Positions 20,066-31,827 of a DNA stretch of 64,000 nucleotides are shown here, one piece after another (positions within the stretch are counted from its first letter, which is position 1; each line of letters starts with the position of its first letter). The stretch is from Nocardioides ochotonae (GTDB taxonomy: Bacteria > Actinomycetota > Actinomycetes > Propionibacteriales > Nocardioidaceae), in NCBI RefSeq assembly GCF_011420305.2, contig NZ_CP061769.1, positions 2,033,001-2,097,000 on the forward strand, in the 5' to 3' direction. The translations under genes and the position numbers were made by a program. The notes under the pieces were generated by a model. It saw nothing but the letters and a program-made list of their open reading frames with translations. It ran no database searches and was not told the DNA's origin.

Positions 20066-20689
20066 TCAGGTGGCCAGTGCCTCTCCCCCGCCGCGGGCCA
20101 GGTTCTCGGCCACGATCCGACGATGCTCGGCGGCCAGGTCGTCCGGCACGTCGGGCAGCACGTCGTCCCAGAAGGCCAGCATCGGGCCGCGGCCCTGCAT
20201 CATGCCGGCCGGGCGGGCCAGCGCCCACAGGTGGAAGTGCTCCGAGCCGTCGCCCCAGCGTGAGAAGTGGCAGCGCGCGACGCCCGGGACCGACTTGACC
20301 GCCGCGCTGATGCGCTGCATCAGCGGGCCCAGGCCGGCGAGCAGCTCGACCGGCGCGCTGTCGAGCAGCACGTGGTCGACCGGCGCGATGCCGCCGATGA
20401 ACGGCAGGCCGGACCGGGTGAACCCGGAGCGGACCTGCCAGGTGCCGTCGGTCCAGATCGTGTGCGCGCTGGGACGGCAGTGCCCGCACTCCGCGCGGTC
20501 CACGGTGCCGATCCGCGGGGCCTCGGGCACGAGCATCGGCGCGAGCGGGCGCAGCCGCACCTCCTCGAAGGAGGACAGCGGGTCGTCGACGAGCGGCTCT
20601 CCCGACACCCGCTCCCCGATCGGCAGCGTGCGGTGGTACGCCGAGTCGGCGGGCTGCTGGGGTGTCTGGTCTGCGAGCTCGTCCGGCAT
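20066..20689 (-). CDS. HIT-like nucleotide-binding domain protein
   Basis: A 207-residue soluble protein. CHFSRWGDGSEHFHLWALAR, with the pattern H-x-H-x-W-x2-A-R-P, resembles the histidine-triad region of HIT/GalT-type nucleotide hydrolases and transferases, though the strict His-phi-His-phi-His triad is not complete. An upstream ECGHC pair could bind a metal. It is a conserved actinobacterial type I cannot name further. Start ATG 20689. It converges on peptide deformylase with a 10-bp gap. Confidence 0.68.
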   Translation of the reverse strand: MPDELADQTPQQPADSAYHRTLPIGERVSGEPLVDDPLSSFEEVRLRPLAPMLVPEAPRIGTVDRAECGHCRPSAHTIWTDGTWQVRSGFTRSGLPFIGGIAPVDHVLLDSAPVELLAGLGPLMQRISAAVKSVPGVARCHFSRWGDGSEHFHLWALARPAGMMQGRGPMLAFWDDVLPDVPDDLAAEHRRIVAENLARGGGEALAT

Positions 20690-20764
20690 CCCGCGAACCT
20701 ATCGTCGAGTCGGGGTGAGTGGTTGCCTGAGTCGGCCCTCGTGGTGGCGCGAGGTGGGCCTGGG

Positions 20765-21568
20765 TCAGCGGCGGGCGGTGACGTAGCAGGCCACGGCGCT
20801 GGCGGCGGCCACGTTGAGGGAGTCGATGCCCTCGCGCATCGGGATGATCGCGCGCCGATCGGCGCTCTCCTCCCAGCGCGCGGAGAGGCCGTGGCCCTCG
20901 GAGCCGAGCACCAGCGCGACCCGGTCCAGGCCCGCGACCGCGTCCTCGATCGCGGTGGCGTCCGGGGTCAGCGTCAGCGCGACGGTGGTGAACCCGCGGG
21001 CGCTGAGGTCCGGCAGGGCGTCGTACCACTGCGGGAGGCGGGTCCACGGCATCGTGAACACCGCGCCCATCCCGACCTTGATCGCGCGGCGGTACAGCGG
21101 GTCCGCGCACCGCGGCGCGAGCAGTACCGCGTCGAAGCCGAGGGCGGCGCCGCTGCGGAAGATCGCGCCGACGTTGGTGTGGTCGACGATCTCCTCGAGC
21201 ACCAGCACCGAGCGGGCACCGTCGAGGACCTCCTCGACCGACGGCAGCGGGCGGCGCTCCAGCGACGCCAGCGCCCCGCGGTGCACGTGGAAGCCGGTGA
21301 CCTCCTCGGCCAGTGCCTCGGAGAGCACGTAGCAGGGCGCGTCGGTGGTGGCCAGCACGTCGGCGAGGCCCTCGAGCCAGCGCGGCGCCATCAGGAACGA
21401 GCGCGGGGTGAACCCGCCCTCGACCGCGCGGCGGACCACCTTCTCGCCCTCGGCGAGGAAGAGCCCGTTCTCCGTCTCCAGGCTCTTGCGCAGCTGTACG
21501 TCGCGCAGGTCGCGGTAGTCGGCGAGCCGCGGGTCGGCGGGGTCGCTGATCTCGATGATCGTGGCCAT
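20765..21568 (-). CDS. TrmH/SpoU family RNA 2'-O-methyltransferase
   Basis: A 267-residue SPOUT methyltransferase. An N-terminal L30e-like substrate-binding region (SLETENGLFLAEGEKVVRRA) precedes the knot domain with LEEIVDHTNVGAIFRSGAAL, ALVLGSEGHGLSARW and IPMREGIDSLNVAAASAVA, the three SpoU motifs. It methylates ribose in rRNA or tRNA using S-adenosylmethionine; the target nucleotide cannot be told. ATG 21568 overlaps the stop of the siroheme synthase gene by one base (TGATG). Confidence 0.92.
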   Translation of the reverse strand: MATIIEISDPADPRLADYRDLRDVQLRKSLETENGLFLAEGEKVVRRAVEGGFTPRSFLMAPRWLEGLADVLATTDAPCYVLSEALAEEVTGFHVHRGALASLERRPLPSVEEVLDGARSVLVLEEIVDHTNVGAIFRSGAALGFDAVLLAPRCADPLYRRAIKVGMGAVFTMPWTRLPQWYDALPDLSARGFTTVALTLTPDATAIEDAVAGLDRVALVLGSEGHGLSARWEESADRRAIIPMREGIDSLNVAAASAVACYVTARR

Positions 21569-22797
21569 CAGGGGCGTCCGTACCGCTCGGGGTGGGCGAC
21601 GGCGACGACGTCGCCGACCACGATGATCGCCGGCGGCTGGACCGCCTGGGCCTCCAGCTCGACCGCGAGCGTGGCGAGGGTGGCGAGCACCGTGCGCTGC
21701 CCGGGCATGGTGCCGTCGCAGACGACCGCGACCGGGGTGTCGGGGTTCCGGCCGCCGTCGAGCAGCGCCTCGGCGATGGCGGGGGCGTTCTGCACCGCCA
21801 TCATCAGCACCAGCGTCCCGGAGAGACCGGCGACGGACTTCCAGCTGGTCAGCGACTCGGGGTGCCCGGGCGGCAGGTGCCCGGAGATGACGGTGAACTC
21901 GTGGGCGACGCCGCGATGGGTCACCGGGATGCCGGCCACCGCGGGCACGGAGACGGGGCTGGTGAGCCCGGGCACCACCGTGACCGGTACGCCGGCGGCC
22001 CGGCAGGCGAGGACCTCCTCGTAGCCGCGGCCGAAGACGAAGTTGTCGCCGCCCTTGAAGCGCACCACCCGCTTGCCGGCCAGGGCGCGGTCGACGATGA
22101 CACGGTTGATCTCCTCCTGCTGCGCCGAGCGCCCGCGGGGCAGCTTGGCGACGTCGATCAGCTCCACGTCGGCCGGCAGCTCGCCGAGCAGCTCCCGCGG
22201 CGCGAGCCGGTCGGCGACGACGACGTCGGCCTCCATCAGCGCCTTGCGCCCGGCCACGGTCATCAGGTCCGGGTCGCCGGGGCCACCACCCACGAGCACC
22301 ACGCCCGGGGTCCGGTCGCGCTGGTGGCGGGCCGCGATGGTCCCCTCGCGCAGGCCCTCGAGGACCTCGTCTCGTACGGCGGCGGAGCGCCGAGGGTCCC
22401 GGTTGCCGAGCACCGCGACGGTCACGCCGGCGTGCCGGCCGACGGCCGGCGTCCACGCCGTACCGCCGCGGGCGTCGTCGGCGCGCACGCAGAAGATGCG
22501 CTGCGTCTCGGCGGCGGCGCACACCTGCGCGTTGACGGCCGGGTCGTCGGTCGTGGCCAAGGCGTACCAGGCGCCGTCGACGTCGGCGGCCTCGAAGCGG
22601 CGGCGGTGCCAGGTGACCTCGCCGGACCCGACCAGTCCCTCGATCGCCGGGGTGACCTCCGGTGACACGAGGTGGACATCGGCGCCGGCGGCGATCAGGG
22701 CCGGGACCCGGCGCTGGGCGACGTGTCCGCCGCCGACGACCAGGACCCGGCGGCCGGTGAGGATGAGCCCCGAGGGGTACGGCGTGTAGTCGTCCAC
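21568..22797 (-). CDS. cobA: uroporphyrinogen-III C-methyltransferase with precorrin-2 dehydrogenase domain (siroheme synthase)
   Basis: A 409-residue bifunctional enzyme. Residues 1 to about 150 form a CysG-N-like NAD-binding domain ([20 protein letters not shown]). From about residue 165 the SUMT domain follows: [46 protein letters not shown]. Together these make sirohydrochlorin from uroporphyrinogen III, for siroheme or cobalamin. The separate ferrochelatase helix of full CysG is not evident. GTG 22797 is the start. No sulfite or nitrite reductase gene is adjacent. Confidence 0.93.
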   Translation of the reverse strand: MDDYTPYPSGLILTGRRVLVVGGGHVAQRRVPALIAAGADVHLVSPEVTPAIEGLVGSGEVTWHRRRFEAADVDGAWYALATTDDPAVNAQVCAAAETQRIFCVRADDARGGTAWTPAVGRHAGVTVAVLGNRDPRRSAAVRDEVLEGLREGTIAARHQRDRTPGVVLVGGGPGDPDLMTVAGRKALMEADVVVADRLAPRELLGELPADVELIDVAKLPRGRSAQQEEINRVIVDRALAGKRVVRFKGGDNFVFGRGYEEVLACRAAGVPVTVVPGLTSPVSVPAVAGIPVTHRGVAHEFTVISGHLPPGHPESLTSWKSVAGLSGTLVLMMAVQNAPAIAEALLDGGRNPDTPVAVVCDGTMPGQRTVLATLATLAVELEAQAVQPPAIIVVGDVVAVAHPERYGRP

Positions 22798-22921
22798 CCG
22801 GTCATTCTCGCGGTGTGTCGACGCGCACCGGTGGAGCGGGTTCAGGAAGCGGACTACGGTCGGCGAACCACCCGTCGGGCACGAGAATGCCGACAGCCGC
22901 ACCGACCCACCCAGGAGCGAC

Positions 22922-23449
22922 ATGAACCTCGAGCGACCCGTCACGCCGAACCCGTACGACCTGCTGCCCCGTGTCCCCTCCTTCGAGGTGACGAGCACCG
23001 ACGTCACGGACGGCCGGCCCCTCAAGGACGACCAGGTCCAGTCCGGCGGCGACACCTCGCCGCAGCTGTCGTGGTCGGGCGCCCCGGCCGGCACCAAGAG
23101 CTTCACGGTCACCTGCTTCGACCCCGACGCGCCCACCCCGAGCGGCTTCTGGCACTGGGTGCTCGTCGACCTGCCCGCCGACGTGACCTCCCTGGAGACC
23201 GGGGCCGGGGCCGAGGGCGCGACCCTGCCGGGCAAGGCGTTCATGTGCCGCAACGACCTCGGCACCCCGGCGTACGTCGGCGCTGCCCCGCCGCAGGGCG
23301 ACCAGGTCCATCGCTACTTCTTCGTCGTGCACGCGGTCACCGAGGAGACGCTCGGCGTGGACGCCGACGCCTCGCCCGCTGTGGTGTCGTTCAACCTGGC
23401 GTTCAAGACCGCCGGCCGCGCGATCCTGCACGGGACCTACCAGCACTGA
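22922..23449 (+). CDS. YbhB/YbcL family Raf kinase inhibitor-like protein
   Basis: A 175-residue phosphatidylethanolamine-binding-like protein. [40 protein letters not shown] and [10 protein letters not shown] form the anion-binding pocket of the family. Bacterial members are cytoplasmic and of uncertain function. AGGAG sits 5 nt before ATG 22922, a good ribosome-binding site. It is divergent from the siroheme synthase gene across 124 bp. Confidence 0.92.
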   Translation: MNLERPVTPNPYDLLPRVPSFEVTSTDVTDGRPLKDDQVQSGGDTSPQLSWSGAPAGTKSFTVTCFDPDAPTPSGFWHWVLVDLPADVTSLETGAGAEGATLPGKAFMCRNDLGTPAYVGAAPPQGDQVHRYFFVVHAVTEETLGVDADASPAVVSFNLAFKTAGRAILHGTYQH

Positions 23450-23450
23450 A

Positions 23451-23475
23451 GCGGGCCCGGCGACCCCGGACCCGC
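23451..23475. terminator. bidirectional hairpin between convergent genes
   Basis: GCGGGCCCGG (23451-23460) pairs with CCGGACCCGC (23466-23475) with one mismatch and a 5-nt loop. It begins two bases after the stop of the Raf-kinase-inhibitor-like gene and lies 8 bp from the stop of the convergent FMN reductase gene, so it can serve both. Confidence 0.6.
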
Positions 23476-23482
23476 AGCAGCG

Positions 23483-24100
23483 TCAGCCCTCGCTGGCGCG
23501 GCGCAGCAGCTCCTCGAACGGCGTGGGCGCAGCCAGCTCGTCCGCGACGGTACGACGCGGGGTGCGGGCGGCATCGGCCGGCGCGACCTTCCCCGCGAGC
23601 AGCGCCAGCTCCCCTGCCGCCCGGCGCACCCGGGCGTCGAGGTCGGGGCCGGCGAAGTCGTCGGTGGCCGCGAACACTCCGGTGGGCACGACGACCGCGC
23701 GCAGGTGGGCGAACAGCGGGCGCAGGGCGTGCTCGAGCACCAGCGAGTGGCGCGCGGTGCCGGCGGTGGCGGCGATCAGCACCGGTGTGCCGTCCAGCAG
23801 GCCCGGCTCGAGGACGTCGATGAACGTCTTGAACAGCCCCGAGTAGCTCGCGGAGAACACCGGCGTCACCGCGATCACGCCGTCGGCGTGCCGCACCGCC
23901 TCGATCGCAGCCGCCAGCGCGGGACCCGGGAAGCCGGTGAGCAGGTGGTCGGTGAGCTCGTGGGCCACGTCGCGCAGCTCGACCTGGACGAGGTCGACCT
24001 CCTCCAGCGCCTCGGTGGTCGCGGCCGCCAGCCGGTCGGCCAGCAGCCGGGTCGAGGACGGCGTGGACAGCCCGGCCGAGACCACGACGATCCGGGTCAT
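23483..24100 (-). CDS. NAD(P)H-dependent FMN reductase, CE1759 family
   Basis: A 205-residue flavodoxin-fold reductase (MTRIVVVSAGLSTPSSTRLL, VIAVTPVFSASYSGLFKTFI, PVLIAATAGTARHSLVLEHA). It supplies reduced FMN to the partner LLM monooxygenase. Its ATG overlaps the stop of that gene (ATGA), and the same pair occurs in corynebacteria as CE1758/CE1759. The physiological substrate of the system is unknown; organosulfur compounds are the usual guess for such pairs. Confidence 0.9.
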   Translation of the reverse strand: MTRIVVVSAGLSTPSSTRLLADRLAAATTEALEEVDLVQVELRDVAHELTDHLLTGFPGPALAAAIEAVRHADGVIAVTPVFSASYSGLFKTFIDVLEPGLLDGTPVLIAATAGTARHSLVLEHALRPLFAHLRAVVVPTGVFAATDDFAGPDLDARVRRAAGELALLAGKVAPADAARTPRRTVADELAAPTPFEELLRRASEG

Positions 24101-25269
24101 GCCCGCACCCCCTCGGACCCAGCCTCGGACCCCACCTGGTCCTCGGCGCGGTGCCCGGTGGCCGCGTCCGGCGCGGCGTACACCGTCGCGTCCGTGGCGC
24201 CGCCGGCCCGCGCGACCAGCGAGGCGTGGGTCGGGGCGTCGGGGATGTGGGCGGGACGGCCCTCGGCGAAGCCGCGGCGCATCTCCGGGAGGATCTCGCC
24301 GAGCAGGTCCAGCTGCTCCAGCACGGTCTTCAGCGGCAGTCCCGCGTGGTCGACCAGGAACAGCTGACGCTGGTAGTGCCCGGCGTACTCACGAAACGAC
24401 AGGGTGCGTTCCAGCACCTGCTGCGGCGAGCCGACGGTGAGCGGCGTGGCCTCGGTGAAGTCCTCCAGCGACGGGCCGTGCCCGTAGACCGGCGCGTTGT
24501 CGAAGTAGGGACGGAACTCAGCGACCGCGTCCTGGCTGTTGCGTCGCATGAAGAACTGCCCGCCCAGGCCGACGATCGCGGTGTCCGCCGGGCCGTGGCC
24601 GTAGTGCTCGAAGCGGCGGCGGTAGAGGTCGACCATCTGCTGGGTGTGCCCGGCCGGCCAGAAGATGTGGTTGTGGAAGAACCCGTCGCCGTAGTACGCC
24701 GCCTGCTCGGCGATCTCGGGGCTGCGGATCGAGCCGTGCCACACGAACGGCGCGACGCCGTCGAGCGGGCGCGGGGTGGAGGTGTAGCCCTGCAGCGGGG
24801 TGCGGAACCGGCCCTCCCAGCTCACCACGTCCTCGGACCACAGCCGGCGCAGCAGCGCGTAGTTCTCGATGGCCAGGTTGATGCCCTGACGGATGTCCTT
24901 GCCGAACCAGGGATACACCGGCCCGGTGTTGCCGCGGCCCATCATCAGGTCGACGCGGCCGTCGGTGAGGTGCTGGATCTTGGCGTAGTCCTCCGCGATC
25001 AGCACCGGGTCGGTGGTGGTGATCAGCGTGGTCGCCGTCGAGAGGATGATCCGCTCGGTGAGCGCCCCGATGTAGGCCAGCGTGGCCGTGGGGTTCGAGG
25101 CGATGAACGGCGGGTTGTGGTGCTCGCCGGTGGCGAACACGTCCAGGCCGATCTCCTCGGCCTTGCGAGCGATGGCCACGGTGGCCTTGATGCGCTCCTG
25201 CTCGGTCGGCGTCCGGCCGGTCGTGGGGTCCGTCGTCACGTCGCCGACGCTGAAGATGCCGATCTGCAT
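24097..25269 (-). CDS. LLM class FMN-dependent monooxygenase, CE1758 family
   Basis: A 390-residue luciferase-like monooxygenase with a TIM-barrel core: MQIGIFSVGDVTTDP, VFATGEHHNPPFIASNP, RVDLMMGRGNTGPVYPWFG, FVWHGSIRSPEIAEQAAYYG. It uses FMNH2 from the coupled downstream reductase. The start ATG 25269 gives the canonical strand-1 sequence; an upstream in-frame extension is not supported. A 179-bp gap before katG provides room for a promoter and the katG terminator. Confidence 0.92.
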   Translation of the reverse strand: MQIGIFSVGDVTTDPTTGRTPTEQERIKATVAIARKAEEIGLDVFATGEHHNPPFIASNPTATLAYIGALTERIILSTATTLITTTDPVLIAEDYAKIQHLTDGRVDLMMGRGNTGPVYPWFGKDIRQGINLAIENYALLRRLWSEDVVSWEGRFRTPLQGYTSTPRPLDGVAPFVWHGSIRSPEIAEQAAYYGDGFFHNHIFWPAGHTQQMVDLYRRRFEHYGHGPADTAIVGLGGQFFMRRNSQDAVAEFRPYFDNAPVYGHGPSLEDFTEATPLTVGSPQQVLERTLSFREYAGHYQRQLFLVDHAGLPLKTVLEQLDLLGEILPEMRRGFAEGRPAHIPDAPTHASLVARAGGATDATVYAAPDAATGHRAEDQVGSEAGSEGVRA

Positions 25270-25400
25270 GAGGTGCCTCGCTCGGTAGTTGAAAGTGCGA
25301 TTACACCCCACAACCGCCGGCGCCGCGCAGGTATTCCGGGCAGCCGCTCCGGCTCCGCGTCGGCGCCACTGGCGGACGGGGACAGCCGGAGACGCCGAAC

Positions 25401-25429
25401 GGGGCCCGGCCGCAGTGCGGCCGGGCCCC
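25401..25429 (-). terminator. strong terminator of katG
   Basis: GGGGCCCGGCCGCA and TGCGGCCGGGCCCC are perfect 14-nt complements around a single central base, effectively a 13-bp stem with a 3-nt loop. The hairpin starts 19 bp beyond the katG stop on the minus strand. It is the most stable hairpin in the window. Confidence 0.8.
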
Positions 25430-25448
25430 GAAGGGGTGGTGCGGTGGA

Positions 25449-28117
<2,669 letters not shown>

Positions 28118-28135
28118 GTGCTGATCATGGCACAG

Positions 28136-29362
28136 TTATCTGGAATGGTTCAAGTCTCGGGTGGGTGCGTCGGCGGCCGGTGAGGGCTGACGGGCGGCCG
28201 TGGACCCCGGCGGGGTCGTCGACGGCACTGCGGTGCCCGCCTCGGAGTGGGTGCGGGCGAGGATGAGCACCGCCCGGTCGTCCTGGCCACGCGGCACCTC
28301 GGCGATGATGCGCCCCGCGGCGCCGGGCAGTCCGTCGCTCATGGCGGTGGCACCGACCGCACGCAGCCAGGCGATCCCGTCCTCGATCGAGGCGGAGCGG
28401 GACTCCACGACACCGTCGGTGTAGAACATCAGCGCCTCCCCGGGCGCAAGGCATCCGGTCGTGGCCTCCAGATCCGGATCGGGGACGATCCCGAGCGCGG
28501 TGCCACGGGCGGTGTCGACCGCCCAGGACCCGCCGTCCCAGCGCAGCGCCGGCGGGTGTCCCGCGCTGTGGATCTGGTAGTCGCCGGTATCGAGGTCCAC
28601 GAGCACGTGTACGGCGGTCGCCAGCGCCTCGTCGGAGGGCTGACGCATCAGGAAGGTGTTGGCCGCGCGCATCAGCGGCTCCGGCGGCAGCGCGCCGATC
28701 AGGCCTCCCAGGGCGCCGGCGAACTGCAGCGCGTCGGGGCCGGCGTCGACCCCCTTGCCGCAGACGTCGACCAGCACCATCTCCAGGTCGCGGCCGCCGT
28801 CGGCACGGTTCCGCAGGTCGGCGACGAGGAAGTCGCCGGCGTACCCGTTCTCGTGGGCGGCGAGCATCGCCGACTGCGACCACCAGCCGGTCGGGAGCGG
28901 CGGCACCGTCGCCTGCGCCTGCAGGCGGTCCCGCAGCTCGGCCAGCACCGCCTCGCCGAGGGCGGCCGGCAGTCCCGAGCGCTGCCGCCTGGACTGCGCG
29001 AGGATCACCACGACCCCGGCGAGCATGCCCAGCACGCTGCTCACGCGCAGCGTGCCCGACGGGCCGTCGAGCGCGACGGCCACCACGCCGCACGCCACGG
29101 TGGCGGCGCACAGCACGGCGAGCGGGCGGAAGCGCAGCAGCACCATCCCGAGGAGCAACCACACGAAGTACGCCGTGAGCGGCATCCACGTGTACTCCAC
29201 CAGCGAGATCGCGAAGGAGGCCGTCAGGCCTGCCAGCAGCAGCCCCAGCGAGACCTGCTGGCTGCGCCGAGAACCCGTGCTCCAGTGCAGCACCTGCCCG
29301 CGGGCGGTGCCGTGGTTCCGGTGCAGGGTACGCCGAAGCGCCCGCCGCGTGACGACGATCAC
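28136..29362 (-). CDS. membrane-bound PP2C/SpoIIE-type serine phosphatase
   Basis: A 408-residue protein. Residues 35-125 contain four hydrophobic helices; the rest is a SpoIIE-like phosphatase domain with YAGDFLVADL, MVLVDVCGKGVDAGPDALQF, SAGHPPALRW and LMFYTDGVVESR, the metal-binding Asp motifs. No sensor domain beyond the membrane part is present. It may act in an anti-sigma-antagonist pathway, but no partner genes are adjacent. GTG 29362 is chosen because it starts just before the first basic stretch and helix. Confidence 0.88.
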   Translation of the reverse strand: MIVVTRRALRRTLHRNHGTARGQVLHWSTGSRRSQQVSLGLLLAGLTASFAISLVEYTWMPLTAYFVWLLLGMVLLRFRPLAVLCAATVACGVVAVALDGPSGTLRVSSVLGMLAGVVVILAQSRRQRSGLPAALGEAVLAELRDRLQAQATVPPLPTGWWSQSAMLAAHENGYAGDFLVADLRNRADGGRDLEMVLVDVCGKGVDAGPDALQFAGALGGLIGALPPEPLMRAANTFLMRQPSDEALATAVHVLVDLDTGDYQIHSAGHPPALRWDGGSWAVDTARGTALGIVPDPDLEATTGCLAPGEALMFYTDGVVESRSASIEDGIAWLRAVGATAMSDGLPGAAGRIIAEVPRGQDDRAVLILARTHSEAGTAVPSTTPPGSTAARQPSPAADAPTRDLNHSR

Positions 29363-29450
29363 GCGCGCAGCGTAGCGGTCCCGGGCGCCGCTGCGGGCCG
29401 TTCGTGCAGGCCTCTCCCCCGTGGTGGTCAACCGCTGGCACAGTGAGGGC

Positions 29451-30314
29451 ATGGAGCATCCGTCCGCCGGGTCCTCCGCCGCGCCGGTGCTGCTGAGCGC
29501 CCACCGGTGCGGCGCGGGCGGCGACCCCGCGCTGGAGAACACCCGCCCCGCCCTGGAGCGCGCGCTCGCGATGGGGGTCGACTACGTCGAGTTCGACGTG
29601 CACCGCTGCGGCGACGGGGAGCTCGTGCTCTTCCACGACGACTGGCTGTGGATCGGCGGGGAACGGCACTGGATCCGCACGGTGGGCGTGGACATGCTGA
29701 CCGCCCAGTCCGAGCACTTCCTGCGCTACGAGGAGGCGCTCGCGATCCTCGCCGGCCGGGGCCGCGCCCACCTCGACCTCAAGTTCGCCTCCCCAGGCGG
29801 CGTCGCGGAGGTCGCGGCGGTCGGGCGTGCGGTGGAGATGCTCGGCGTGGAGAACCTCGTCGTGACCACCCTCGACGACCGCTCGGTGCGCGCGGTGCGC
29901 AACTGGGCCGACGAGCAGGGACTGCGGCTGCTGGTCGGCCTGTCGCTGGGGCGTGGCGTGCGCGGCCTGCCGTGGCGCGTGCAGGCCCGGATCCGGCTCT
30001 CGGAGGTGCGTCCACGGATGCGCTACCGCGCCTCGCGTGCCAACGTCATGGTCGTCAACCACGCCCTCGCCCGTCTGGGGGTCGCGGCGCTGGCGCGCCG
30101 CTGGGGACTGCCGCTGCTGGTGTGGACCATCGACACCGAGCGGTCGCTGGAGTACTGGCTGCGCCCGGGACGGGCGTGGATGGTGACCACCAACCGCCCC
30201 GAGGTCGCCCTCGCCGTCCGCGAGCGCCAGAACCGGCGACTGCGGGGGCTGCGGTCCGCTCCGGGACGCCGGCGGCGCACTCCCCGCGCAGGCTCTGGGA
30301 ACATGCGGGCATGA
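29451..30314 (+). CDS. glycerophosphodiester phosphodiesterase
   Basis: A 287-residue GDPD TIM-barrel enzyme hydrolysing glycerophosphodiesters to glycerol-3-phosphate and an alcohol. SAHRCGAGGDPALENT and VEFDVHRCGDGELVLFHDD contain the catalytic His pair and metal-binding Glu and Asp; AHLDLKF follows. No signal peptide, so it is cytoplasmic. ATG 29451 has GAGGG just upstream. The stop overlaps the start of an alpha/beta hydrolase gene (ATGA), suggesting joint lipid turnover. Confidence 0.92.
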   Translation: MEHPSAGSSAAPVLLSAHRCGAGGDPALENTRPALERALAMGVDYVEFDVHRCGDGELVLFHDDWLWIGGERHWIRTVGVDMLTAQSEHFLRYEEALAILAGRGRAHLDLKFASPGGVAEVAAVGRAVEMLGVENLVVTTLDDRSVRAVRNWADEQGLRLLVGLSLGRGVRGLPWRVQARIRLSEVRPRMRYRASRANVMVVNHALARLGVAALARRWGLPLLVWTIDTERSLEYWLRPGRAWMVTTNRPEVALAVRERQNRRLRGLRSAPGRRRRTPRAGSGNMRA

Positions 30315-31312
30315 CCCACGAGCAGGAGAGCGAGCGCGTGGACGTGCTCGGCGAGCCGTTCCACGCCGAGACCATCACGCTCGACGACGACGACGAGGGC
30401 GCGGTGGTCGCCACGCTCGTCACCCGGCGCGCCGAGCAGCCGACCGGCCGCGCCGTCCTGCACGTGCACGGCTTCGCCGACTACTTCTTCCAGACCGAGT
30501 ACGCCGCGTGGTGGTGCGCGCGGGGCTATGACTTCTACGCCCTCGACCTGCGCAAGTACGGCCGCTCGCTGCTCCCCCACCAGACCCCCAACTACGTCAC
30601 CGACCTCGCCGAGTACCGCCCCGAGATCGACGAGGCGTGGCGCCGGATCACCGCGCGCGACGGCCATCGCGAGGTCGTCGTCTCGGCGCACTCCACCGGT
30701 GGCCTCACCATGCCGCTGTGGGCCGACGCGCGCCGTCCCGCCGAGCTCGCCGGGATGGTGCTCAACTCCCCCTGGCTCGATCTCCAGGGCAGCGTCTTCC
30801 TGCGGACCATCGGCACCGTCGCGCTCAAGCAGCTCGGCCAGCGCCAGCCGCGGCGCGCGATCCCGCGCACCGTCAACGGCCTCTACGGCGCCAGCCTGCA
30901 CCGCGACCACCACGGCGAGTGGGACTTCGACCTGACCTGGAAGCCGCTGGAGTCGTTCACGGTGTACGCCGGGTGGCTGCGCGCGGTCCGCAACGGACAC
31001 GCCCGCCTCCAGGCCGGGCTCGACGTCCCCGGCCCGGTGCTGGTGCTCTCCTCGGGGGCCAGCAGCTGGCCGACCGCGATGGGCGAGGACGTCCACGGCC
31101 ACGACGTCGTGCTCGACGTCGCCCACATCCGGCGCTGGGCGACCGCGATCGGGACCCACGTGACCTACGTGGCGGTCCCCGGGGCCCGCCACGACGTGGT
31201 GCTCTCCCGGCCCGAGCCCCGCGAGCGCGTCTACGCCGAGCTGGAGCGCTGGCACGCGGCGTACCTCGCGGACCGCGACCCGGCCGGTCCCGCCCCCGCA
31301 CCGCCCCGCTGA
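30311..31312 (+). CDS. alpha/beta hydrolase (monoacylglycerol lipase-like)
   Basis: A 333-residue serine hydrolase. VLHVHGFADYFFQTEYAAWW carries the oxyanion His-Gly, YALDLRKYGRS the following strand, and VVVSAHSTGGLT the nucleophile elbow with the central Ser. The late GARHDVVLS gives the catalytic His. The form recalls lysophospholipase or monoglyceride lipase enzymes. Translational coupling to the phosphodiesterase fits a route that degrades lysophospholipid-derived compounds, but the substrate is inferred. Confidence 0.9.
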   Translation: MTHEQESERVDVLGEPFHAETITLDDDDEGAVVATLVTRRAEQPTGRAVLHVHGFADYFFQTEYAAWWCARGYDFYALDLRKYGRSLLPHQTPNYVTDLAEYRPEIDEAWRRITARDGHREVVVSAHSTGGLTMPLWADARRPAELAGMVLNSPWLDLQGSVFLRTIGTVALKQLGQRQPRRAIPRTVNGLYGASLHRDHHGEWDFDLTWKPLESFTVYAGWLRAVRNGHARLQAGLDVPGPVLVLSSGASSWPTAMGEDVHGHDVVLDVAHIRRWATAIGTHVTYVAVPGARHDVVLSRPEPRERVYAELERWHAAYLADRDPAGPAPAPPR

Positions 31313-31328
31313 CGCTAGGGTCCGGCGC

Positions 31329-31691
31329 ATGGATCCTGTGACCGGCCTCTCACTCGGCCGCATCGTGCTCGGTGCCGTCTCCCTCGCCCGTCCCGACGTC
31401 GCGGCGAACGCCTTCCGCGTCGACGCCGCGGCGAACCCGCAGCTGCCCTACGTGCTGCGCCTGTTCGGCGCCCGGGAGGTGGCGCTCGGCGCGCTCACCC
31501 TGGTCGCCCCGCGGGCCGGACGGCGGGCGCTGCTCGCGGCCGGCGTGGCGGTCGACGTCGCGGACGTCGCGACCGCCGTGCACGGCCACCGCACCGACGC
31601 GATCAGCCGGCAGGGCGCGCTGGGGCTCCTGGTGCCGGCGACCGGCGCGGTCCTGGTCGGCCTGCTGGCGCTACGCCGTCCCCGGGGCTGA
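31329..31691 (+). CDS. small membrane protein, DUF4267-like
   Basis: A 120-residue protein with about three hydrophobic helices. The stretch LRLFGAREVALGALTLVAPR in the middle, with a Gly-x-Arg-Glu pattern, is what I associate with DUF4267-type small membrane proteins. Function unknown. It follows the hydrolase by 16 bp on the same strand and may be the last gene of that operon. A large hairpin lies 42 bp downstream. Confidence 0.75.
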   Translation: MDPVTGLSLGRIVLGAVSLARPDVAANAFRVDAAANPQLPYVLRLFGAREVALGALTLVAPRAGRRALLAAGVAVDVADVATAVHGHRTDAISRQGALGLLVPATGAVLVGLLALRRPRG

Positions 31692-31733
31692 GCCCGCCGT
31701 TCGCCCCGGGCGCCGGCCAGCCACGCGCCGTAC

Positions 31734-31800
31734 CCCCACGTTTGGTCCCCAACGACAGTTCTCCGGGGGTTCCCGGTGTCGTTCGTGACCAATCGTGGGG
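31734..31800. terminator. large 24-bp imperfect inverted repeat between convergent genes
   Basis: The arm 31734-31757 (CCCCACG-TTTGGTC...AACGACA) is complementary to 31777-31800 with 21 of 24 positions matching, around a 19-nt loop. It lies between the ends of two convergent genes, so it can terminate both. It is far larger than the usual terminators of this window and less GC-rich, so an element origin is possible. Confidence 0.65.
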
Positions 31801-31827
31801 GCGGGGCCGGACAGGGCCCGTCGGGGG

